NCBI GenBank assembly: GCA_022865965.1
Contig: JALHTS010000530.1
Span: forward strand, 1-5,712
Direction: 5' to 3'
DNA: 5,712 nucleotides
DNA from: Ignavibacteriaceae bacterium
GTDB taxonomy: Bacteria > Bacteroidota > Ignavibacteria > Ignavibacteriales > Ignavibacteriaceae
Position 1 is the stretch's first letter. Each line of letters begins with the position of its first letter. The notes under the pieces are model-generated. The model did no database searches. It worked only from the letters and a program-made list of their open reading frames with translations, and was not told the DNA's origin. Positions 1 to 4,596 of the stretch are shown piece by piece. Made by a program: the position numbers and the translations under genes.

Positions 1-136
1 AATGGGAAAAATCACATTTCCTGAATTCGCGGTTTATAATTTTTTCACCATCCAGCTCATAAACAAGATATCCGGAAAAGCATGTTACTGAATCTGACAC
101 TGTTATTCCGTCTTTTGAACGGATTGCAACTTTCAT
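1..136 (-). CDS. NifX/NifB-type dinitrogenase iron-molybdenum cofactor-binding-like protein (3' part missing)
   Basis: Only the first 45 codons are inside the window; the gene runs off the left edge. The visible protein starts MKVAIRSKDGITVSDS and continues to a GYLVYELDGEKIINREFR segment. This matches the opening beta strand, the 'DG..VS' turn and the 'FVVFELEDGKIVNRE' strand pair that begin small NifX/NifB C-terminal-like domains (dinitrogenase iron-molybdenum cofactor family). Family members bind or carry Fe-S or Fe-Mo clusters, but many are not linked to nitrogen fixation. The usual His-Phe-Gly after the first loop is absent; the region reads S-V-T-C-F-S-G (residues 16-22), leaving Cys19 and later Cys41 as possible ligands (inference). 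The start is well supported: a perfect AGGAGG (143-148) lies 6 nt upstream, and the ATG overlaps the stop of the preceding flavoprotein gene as ATGA, so the two are probably translationally coupled. Family assignment rests on a short fragment. Confidence 0.6.
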   Translation of the reverse strand, partial: MKVAIRSKDGITVSDSVTCFSGYLVYELDGEKIINREFRKCDFSH

Positions 137-1170
137 AGCAGACCTCCTAAATGGTTTAATATTGAACTAACAGTTTGTTTTTCTTTTGACGTTACCGCTG
201 AGCTTAACGTTCTCTCGATGCTATTCTGTATATTTTTCTTTTCATTCATATAATCGATCAGTCTGCCGCGGTTATAGATTACCGAATAAATATTAGATCC
301 GATCATTTTAGCTTCTTCAATTCGTGTAGAAGACAGTATGAAATTAGAAAAATCCCCGCAGAAGAAATCAAATCGGGCCGCACATTCACCAATAGCAAAA
401 ATATTTTTATCAGATGTCCTCTGATATTCATCAACGAGAATTCCTCTATCGTTGTCATAAACCAATCCAAACTTTTCAGCTAGATGTGTGTTCGGTTGTT
501 CACCGCAGCAGATGATCAGAAAATCACAAATTAATTTTTCATCATTCCTAAGCCTGACTCCGGTTATTTTATCGGCACCAAGCACCTCTCTTATTTTTGA
601 TTTAAATATTATTCTTCCGCCCTGGTTCTCAATAATTTTTCTTGCCTCATTACTTACATCCAGATCAATCGAAGATGGAAGCAATCTGTTTGATCTTTGA
701 ATAATAGTAACGTTTTTTCCGGCACCGAGAAGCTCATCAGCAACGACCACTCCAACATAATCTCCGCCAAACACAACAATATTCTTAGCGAGCATGGCTT
801 TTTTTCTTATAGAAAGAATATGAGCCGGATCCTTGTCGATGAAATAAACACCCTCTTTCTCAACACCATCTATATGGGGTTTTATTGCTTCTGATCCGGT
901 TGAAATTACAATCTTCTCAAAAGCAATTTTCTCACCACTCATTAGCTCAATTATATTATCGGTTCTGGATATTACTTCGTCAGATATAACGTTGATACCA
1001 CGATCGCCGTTATTTAAGGATCCGGGTTTAAATAAATTATTAATAAACGCATTTCCAAGATTATTTGTTATTAGCGCAACCTCTTTTTCGGGATATGTTT
1101 TTTTTGCTGATAGCGCACAAACAAGAGCAATCTCATTGCCGCCTATTATCAGAATGTTGAAGAAATTCAT
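133..1170 (-). CDS. FAD/NAD(P)-dependent pyridine nucleotide-disulfide oxidoreductase-like protein, degenerate nucleotide motifs
   Basis: A 345-residue cytoplasmic flavoprotein of the rubredoxin reductase/NirB/NADH oxidase type, expected to pass electrons from NAD(P)H through FAD to a partner protein. Domains in order: N-terminal FAD Rossmann fold (IIGGNEIA, residues 8-15); the strand ending in ISTGSE (89-94), which is the usual 'ATG' FAD-domain element; an inserted NAD(P)-binding Rossmann fold (VVFGGDYVG, 132-140, with the second strand ending IIQRSNRLLP, 156-165); a canonical return strand (IICCGEQPNT, 219-228); and the flavin-contacting IFAIGECA (257-264). The C-terminal part is short for the family and no CxxxxC redox-active disulfide is seen, so it is not a dihydrolipoamide dehydrogenase-type enzyme. 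Both GxGxxG motifs are altered (GGNEIA and GGDYVG), so cofactor affinity may be unusual. The start is fixed by an in-frame TAA immediately before the ATG. It overlaps the NifX-like gene by 4 bp, which suggests a redox partner for a metal-cluster protein (inference). Its true substrate is unknown. Confidence 0.85.
   Translation of the reverse strand: MNFFNILIIGGNEIALVCALSAKKTYPEKEVALITNNLGNAFINNLFKPGSLNNGDRGINVISDEVISRTDNIIELMSGEKIAFEKIVISTGSEAIKPHIDGVEKEGVYFIDKDPAHILSIRKKAMLAKNIVVFGGDYVGVVVADELLGAGKNVTIIQRSNRLLPSSIDLDVSNEARKIIENQGGRIIFKSKIREVLGADKITGVRLRNDEKLICDFLIICCGEQPNTHLAEKFGLVYDNDRGILVDEYQRTSDKNIFAIGECAARFDFFCGDFSNFILSSTRIEEAKMIGSNIYSVIYNRGRLIDYMNEKKNIQNSIERTLSSAVTSKEKQTVSSILNHLGGLL
143..148 (-). 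promoter_or_regulatory. Strong Shine-Dalgarno for the NifX-like gene, inside the preceding gene
   Basis: On the minus strand AGGAGG sits 6 nt before the ATG at 136-134. It is embedded in the last codons of the upstream oxidoreductase, where the Leu-Gly-Gly-Leu-Leu-stop C-terminus is encoded by the ribosome-binding site itself. It is the strongest Shine-Dalgarno sequence in the window. Confidence 0.8.
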
Positions 1171-1399
1171 TTACTTTTCAATTCTTTTAAAATTTCTGAT
1201 TAATATTATTTTTGGAAAAAGTTCAGATTGGATTTGAGTGCGGGAATTTAGGAAAACAGTATTTTGGCTTTTTGCTGTTACCCTTCGAGAAATTGAAGGA
1301 TATACTCAAAACCAATTAACCAAACTCTTTATTCAGTAACAGTTGCTTCAAAACTATGAACCGTGATTGTGAAAATATTTTTATAAATCAAGTTGATTG

Positions 1400-1428
1400 T
1401 AATTTAACAATTTTTATGAGAATGTCAA
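1400..1428 (-). promoter_or_regulatory. Possible promoter for the oxidoreductase/NifX-like pair
   Basis: On the minus strand a perfect TTGACA (1428-1423) is followed after 17 nt by AAATTA (1405-1400), a poor -10 box in AT-rich DNA. It lies about 230 nt upstream of the oxidoreductase start, which would give a long leader. The -35 is exact, but AT-rich sequence gives such matches by chance, so this is tentative. Confidence 0.25.
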
Positions 1429-1463
1429 TCCATTTTGTGTAACGAAGGCGTAATAATATCAAA

Positions 1464-1488
1464 GGACAAGCCTTTAGGGCACTTGTCC
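1464..1488 (-). terminator. GGACAAG/CTTGTCC hairpin downstream of the peptidase gene
   Basis: A perfect 7-bp inverted repeat (1464-1470 and 1482-1488) encloses an 11-nt loop that can itself form a small GCC/GGC or CC/GG stem. It lies 37 nt beyond the peptidase stop codon. On the minus strand it is followed by TTTGATATTATT, which is T-rich but not a clean U-tract; on the plus strand it is followed by a T-rich stretch a little further away. It may be a weak terminator or an intergenic palindromic repeat. Copy number elsewhere in the genome cannot be judged from here. Confidence 0.4.
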
Positions 1489-1525
1489 CACAAAAGTTTT
1501 ATTTTCTCAAGAAAAGATTTAGTTT

Positions 1526-2746
1526 TTAATTAAACCTCTTAAACAAATCTTTAAATACATCTTTGTGAACCATAAAAACCATTATTTTCAACTTAACATA
1601 ATCTTCATGATAAAAATAATAACCTATATCACCGGTATTTCTTGAGCCTGCTCCTGAGTCTTTTATTAAAAACCAGGTAATTCCATTTTTTTCTGTATAA
1701 CCGACAAGATGAATTCCGTGATCATCAGTCGTGGTTTTATTAGAAAAACGAAATTGTCTTGCATCTTCATTTATATATTCTGATGGAATATCAAAAGTCG
1801 GAACTAAAGCACACTTGGCCCAACTATCGTATCCGGCTTCACTCACATCACCGCCAATTGCCATCGTGTATCCGTTTTTAATTGCGGATTTAATAACATT
1901 CATAAAATCATCAAGCGGGATATTGTAATAATCATTACTGAACCACCAGTTATCAGGCACTTCGTAAACAACTTGTTTCCAATATGGCTGCTGCTTAACT
2001 GATAATATATCAACATAATCATCAAGGTTTATTTTAAGATAAGCGAAATATTCCTTTGGGAAATATTTTTTCCCATCAACCACGATCTCTGTCGGTGGAA
2101 CTCCGAGATAGTGATTCATAATTGCTTTAACAGTTTTTACAGCTTCATCTTCATTCCATGAATTAGTGCTCTTTATATTTTTTAGATAATCATTCATTTC
2201 GCTGAACATTATGCTGTGATCGTGATATTTTTGTTCCGGAAGCAGTCCAGGATATGAATCAAACGGAACAATTCCGTATTCTTTCCATATTCTTGGAACT
2301 GCATTTGCCTCTGAACCCTCACCAAACTCAGAGTTGCCTCTTTCACGAATATATTCTTTAGTCTTTTCAACATATTCCCAGTAAGCTGTGTAAATAGGAG
2401 AAAGCTGAACTTGTTTTTTGTGAAGACGATAAATTTCCGATTCAAGAAAAGAAGTTGCTGAAAATGACCAGCAAGTTCCGGTTTGTCCTTGTGAAATAGG
2501 TTCACTATGCCAGTAGTATGTAAATTCATTAATGGACTTAGGAAGATCCATTCCGGTAAAATCCATTTTAAAAGATTTTTTTTCTTTCTTGGGTTTTTCA
2601 TTAAACTCTTTTATGCCCTTTAACACCTCATCATAAAAACCGGATTTGTGTTCAATAAAAACGCCTTTGTCCATATCCTGTGCAGTAATGAATGAGGCTG
2701 AGGATATTAAAATTAAAATTGCTAAAAAGGAAATGATTGATTTCAT
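1526..2746 (-). CDS. Exported C1-family (papain/PepC-like) cysteine peptidase with Asp at the catalytic Asn position
   Basis: A 406-residue protein with an N-terminal signal peptide: Lys2, hydrophobic core about 5-19, probable cleavage after Ala22 in ITA-Q. It is therefore likely periplasmic or secreted. A lysine-rich linker or propeptide follows (about 23-70). The papain-like fold is marked by SQGQTGTCWSFS (85-96), with oxyanion Gln86 and nucleophile Cys92 spaced as in papain, by LSPIYTAYWEYVEK (115-128), which resembles aminopeptidase C/bleomycin hydrolase, and by DDHGIHLVGY (341-350) with catalytic His343. The third catalytic position, normally the Asn of 'KNSWG', reads IKDSGAG (361-367), so Asp363 replaces Asn and the Trp is lost. 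The protein may be a divergent but active subfamily (my recollection is that KDSG-type relatives exist in Bacteroidota) or a weakened enzyme. The start is supported by AAGGAA (2757-2752) 5 nt upstream and by the signal peptide. It appears to be transcribed alone, with a candidate promoter upstream and a hairpin downstream. Substrate is unknown. Confidence 0.85.
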   Translation of the reverse strand: MKSIISFLAILILISSASFITAQDMDKGVFIEHKSGFYDEVLKGIKEFNEKPKKEKKSFKMDFTGMDLPKSINEFTYYWHSEPISQGQTGTCWSFSATSFLESEIYRLHKKQVQLSPIYTAYWEYVEKTKEYIRERGNSEFGEGSEANAVPRIWKEYGIVPFDSYPGLLPEQKYHDHSIMFSEMNDYLKNIKSTNSWNEDEAVKTVKAIMNHYLGVPPTEIVVDGKKYFPKEYFAYLKINLDDYVDILSVKQQPYWKQVVYEVPDNWWFSNDYYNIPLDDFMNVIKSAIKNGYTMAIGGDVSEAGYDSWAKCALVPTFDIPSEYINEDARQFRFSNKTTTDDHGIHLVGYTEKNGITWFLIKDSGAGSRNTGDIGYYFYHEDYVKLKIMVFMVHKDVFKDLFKRFN

Positions 2747-2766
2747 ATCGGTTCCTTAAGTGAGTT

Positions 2767-2796
2767 GTTATAAAAAGTATAATTTTTACTGCTCAA
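2767..2796 (-). promoter_or_regulatory. Candidate promoter for the peptidase gene
   Basis: On the minus strand TTGAGC (2796-2791) is separated by 18 nt from TATAAC (2772-2767), about 20 nt before the start codon and just upstream of the AAGGAA ribosome-binding site. Transcription would begin roughly 10-15 nt before the ATG, giving a very short leader. The boxes match a sigma-70 type promoter at most positions; the organism's own promoter consensus is unknown. Confidence 0.4.
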
Positions 2797-2860
2797 AATT
2801 AGGGATAAAATAAAAGATAGAGAAGTGATTCATACCCGAATTGAAACGATATATTTATGA

Positions 2861-2911
2861 TATAAAAATTCCCGGCTGGACTGAAGGAGGCAGGAAACAG
2901 TCTCAACCGGG
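2861..2911 (-). terminator. Intrinsic terminator after the acyl-CoA dehydrogenase/small-protein unit
   Basis: On the minus strand CCCGG (2911-2907) and CCGGG (2875-2871) form the base of a long, imperfect stem that is closed by GACTG/CAGTC pairing around a 14-nt loop, with a C·A mismatch, a G·U pair and one bulge between. It is followed directly by AATTTTTATAT, a T-rich tail. It lies about 30 nt beyond the stop codon of the small lysine-rich protein and ahead of the peptidase promoter, so it cleanly separates the two transcription units. It is the best terminator candidate in the window. Confidence 0.65.
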
Positions 2912-2918
2912 ACGAATA

Positions 2919-2959
2919 AAGCGACGCAGAACAACAGGTATCAGTACGACATGTCGCTT
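2919..2959 (-). repeat. AAGCGAC/GTCGCTT inverted repeat spanning the stop codon of the small protein gene
   Basis: A perfect 7-bp inverted repeat (2919-2925 and 2953-2959) with a 27-nt loop. The upstream arm on the minus strand lies in the final codons of the small gene, next to a CGACATGTCG palindrome (2947-2956), and the second arm is followed by TATTCG. It could act as a first, weaker terminator or as an RNA-stabilising stem ahead of the stronger hairpin at 2871-2911. Confidence 0.4.
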
Positions 2960-3204
2960 ATTTCTATAATCTCTGCTTTCTTATCATATTTTTTCAGAAA
3001 CTGAACGAACTCTGTGTTCACAAACTTTTGGTGAGTCTTTTCATAAGCCTTCACATATTTTTCAACTTGTTTGTGAGTCAGTGAACTTTTCATGTAATTT
3101 TTCTTTTCATTGTCATCGAACATCATCCTGTAATAATAAAGCTTTGCAGCTTTGGACTTTGCTTTTACTGCAGGGATTTTTTTTGATATTTTTTTAGCCG
3201 GCAT
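2941..3204 (-). CDS. Small lysine-rich protein of unknown function
   Basis: An 87-residue protein that I do not recognise. Twenty residues are lysine (about 23%). The first 21 residues form a Lys/Ala/Pro-rich tail (PAKK, SKK, PAVKAKSKAAK) of the kind found in histone-like or other nucleic-acid-binding tails. The remainder (about 22-80) looks like a compact helical segment rich in Lys, Tyr and Phe, ending in an acidic EIIEISD stretch. There is no signal peptide, membrane segment or cysteine. The gene is credible because GGGAG (3215-3211) lies 6 nt before the ATG, the frame is compositionally protein-like, and a terminator follows. It starts 29 bp after the acyl-CoA dehydrogenase stop, so the two are probably co-transcribed. 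That spacing does not by itself imply a shared function. Nucleic-acid binding is inference from composition only. The tail codons contain A7 and A8 runs (see findings). Confidence 0.7.
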   Translation of the reverse strand: MPAKKISKKIPAVKAKSKAAKLYYYRMMFDDNEKKNYMKSSLTHKQVEKYVKAYEKTHQKFVNTEFVQFLKKYDKKAEIIEISDMSY

Positions 3205-3233
3205 TTTTCTCTCCCAAAACTTATTAATTTTTA

Positions 3234-4376
3234 TTATAGTTTTCCGCTTTTCTTAATTACTTCTCTGGCAATAATTCCCCTTTGAATTTCGTTTGTGCCT
3301 TCAAATATTCTATTTATTCTTGAATCTCTGTAAAATCTTTCAATTGGAAGTTCCTGTGAGTATCCCATACCTCCATGGATTTGTACTGCGGAATCTACAA
3401 TACTATCTATAGCTTCGGAACAGTATAATTTTACCATTGCCGATTGTATCGAAATATTCTTTTTAAGATCATAATCAACGGCAGTGCGGTAAACAATTGA
3501 TTCCATATTATAAATCAAAACAGCCATATCTGCAAGCATAAACTGAATTGCCTGAAAATTAGCAATAGGATTATCGAACTGGACTCTTTCTTTAGCATAT
3601 TTTGTTGAAAGCTCAAGAAGTTCTTTTGCAGTACCAAGGCAGGCAGCCCCAAGTCCAAGTCTTCCTGCATCAAGCGTTTTCATTGCCAGTAAAAAGCCTC
3701 TGCCGTCTGTACCTAAAAGATTTTCCTTTGGAATGCGTACATTTTCAAGGCTCAATGCGTTTGTAACACTTCCGCGTATTCCCATTTTCTTTTCAGGAGG
3801 ACCAGCTTTGAAACCAGGAGTATTTGTCTCAACAACAAATGCGCTTATACCTTTTTCTGTTCTGGCAAATAATGAAATGATATCGGCGATTCCTCCGTTC
3901 GTTATCCAAAGCTTTTCACCATTGATAACCCATTCATCACCCTCAAGGACAGCTTTTGTTTTAAGATTGAAAGAATCAGAACCTGCCTGAGCTTCTGTTA
4001 AACCGAATGCGGCAATTTTTTCTCCCTGTGCAAGGGGCGTAAGAAAATTTTTCTTTTGTTCTTCATTCCCACCCAGATAAATTGTATTTGATCCGATTGA
4101 TTGGTGAGCACCGATGAAAGTTGCCGTTGACATACATCCACGACCGACTTCTTCCTGCATAATGCAGTAGCCTACCTCACCAAATCCGCTTCCACCGTAT
4201 TCTTCCGGAAACGAAATTCCAAGCAAGCCAATCTCTGCCATCTTCTTAATAAGATCATCAGGGATTTTTCCTTCAAGGTCAATTTTAGCAGCAATAGGTT
4301 TAATTTCGTTGTTTGTGAAATCTTTAACCATATCGCGGAGCATATTTTGCTCTTCAGTGAATTTGAATTCGAACAT
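3234..4376 (-). CDS. Acyl-CoA dehydrogenase, short-chain/butyryl-CoA type
   Basis: A full-length 380-residue flavoenzyme that oxidises an acyl-CoA to the trans-2-enoyl-CoA and passes electrons to electron-transfer flavoprotein, as in fatty-acid beta-oxidation or butyrate/branched-chain acyl metabolism. Domains in order: N-terminal helical domain (FTEEQNMLRDMVKDF, 6-20); the middle beta domain with the first family signature AAFGLTEAQAGSD (122-134) and the flavin-contacting WITNGG (157-162); and the C-terminal helical domain with QIHGGMGYSQELPIERFYRD (332-351). The last region carries RIFEGTNEIQR (356-366), where Glu359 is at the position of the catalytic base of short-/medium-chain and butyryl-CoA dehydrogenases; isovaleryl- and long-chain enzymes place it elsewhere. 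Exact chain length cannot be read from sequence alone. The start fits the family N-terminus; an AGGAAAGG (4395-4388) lies 11 nt upstream, slightly far for a ribosome-binding site. It probably heads a two-gene unit with the small lysine-rich protein. No ETF genes are in view. Confidence 0.95.
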   Translation of the reverse strand: MFEFKFTEEQNMLRDMVKDFTNNEIKPIAAKIDLEGKIPDDLIKKMAEIGLLGISFPEEYGGSGFGEVGYCIMQEEVGRGCMSTATFIGAHQSIGSNTIYLGGNEEQKKNFLTPLAQGEKIAAFGLTEAQAGSDSFNLKTKAVLEGDEWVINGEKLWITNGGIADIISLFARTEKGISAFVVETNTPGFKAGPPEKKMGIRGSVTNALSLENVRIPKENLLGTDGRGFLLAMKTLDAGRLGLGAACLGTAKELLELSTKYAKERVQFDNPIANFQAIQFMLADMAVLIYNMESIVYRTAVDYDLKKNISIQSAMVKLYCSEAIDSIVDSAVQIHGGMGYSQELPIERFYRDSRINRIFEGTNEIQRGIIAREVIKKSGKL

Positions 4377-4596
4377 AGGGATTTTTGCCTTTCCTTTTTT
4401 TTGCTATATCATTTCAAATTATATTCCAAAAATATTAATAGCTAAAATACTCTTTAAACCTTTAAAAATAAGTTGTTATAATGTTTTTCTTTTCAGTATG
4501 AAGAAGAGATGTGTTTTATAATTCTTATAAGTGAGAAGCGCTGTTAAATTAGTTGAGTCGGGGCAAATAAATATTATTCAATTCTTATTAACTTTT
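4377..4596. other. 220-bp AT-rich intergenic region between the methyltransferase and acyl-CoA dehydrogenase genes
   Basis: No protein-coding frame is convincing. The half nearer the dehydrogenase holds its candidate promoter and an A8 run (4395-4402) beside the purine-rich leader. The half nearer the methyltransferase has only AT-rich, weakly palindromic sequence, such as the TTATAA-TTC-TTATAA repeat at 4516-4530, and no clear intrinsic terminator. Confidence 0.5.
4418..4446 (-). promoter_or_regulatory. Candidate promoter for the acyl-CoA dehydrogenase unit
   Basis: On the minus strand a perfect TATAAT (4423-4418) lies 17 nt after TTTAGC (4446-4441), a half-match to the -35 consensus. The -10 box runs on as TATAATTTG, which is also close to the Bacteroidota-type TAnnTTTG element but one base short. 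It lies about 40 nt before the start codon, a sensible leader length. Confidence 0.4.

Larger units (their letters stand above)
1171..1525. other. 355-bp AT-rich intergenic region without a gene
   Basis: No convincing reading frame on either strand: the only open stretch is a frame reading in from antisense of the oxidoreductase. What can be seen is a GGACAAG/CTTGTCC hairpin (1464-1488), a possible promoter for the oxidoreductase gene (1400-1428), a small TTTTC-tcaa-GAAAA hairpin (1502-1515) just after the peptidase stop, and a weak CCTTC/GAAGG hairpin (1282-1299). Position places it as the 3' untranslated region of the peptidase gene plus the leader of the oxidoreductase gene. No known riboswitch or RNA motif was recognised. 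Confidence 0.6.

Noticed and set aside
1282..1299. CCTTC/GAAGG hairpin
   Set aside because: Only a 5-bp stem plus one wobble pair, no T-tract on the relevant strand and no nearby gene end; likely chance.
2209..2601. A 130-codon minus-strand open frame within the peptidase gene
   Set aside because: It overlaps the catalytic-Cys region in another frame, shows no recognisable domain, and is explained by the real peptidase frame.
2871..2911. Possible SRP RNA or RNase P-like RNA, because of AAGGAGGCAGG and GGAAACAGTC on the plus strand
   Set aside because: The conserved SRP core (GGTCAGG…GGAAGCAG in the right spacing) and RNase P helices are not present; the element fits a terminator on the minus strand better.
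2829..2972. A short plus-strand open frame encoding a basic peptide (…IPGWTEGGRKQSQPG…), opening at TTG 2841
   Set aside because: No ATG, no Shine-Dalgarno sequence before the TTG, and it coincides with the two hairpins and the end of the minus-strand gene, so it is most easily explained by the GC-rich terminator sequence.
4516..4530. TTATAA-TTC-TTATAA symmetric repeat as an operator
   Set aside because: The half sites are self-palindromic AT sequence that is common in DNA of this composition, and it is about 140 bp from the nearest start codon.
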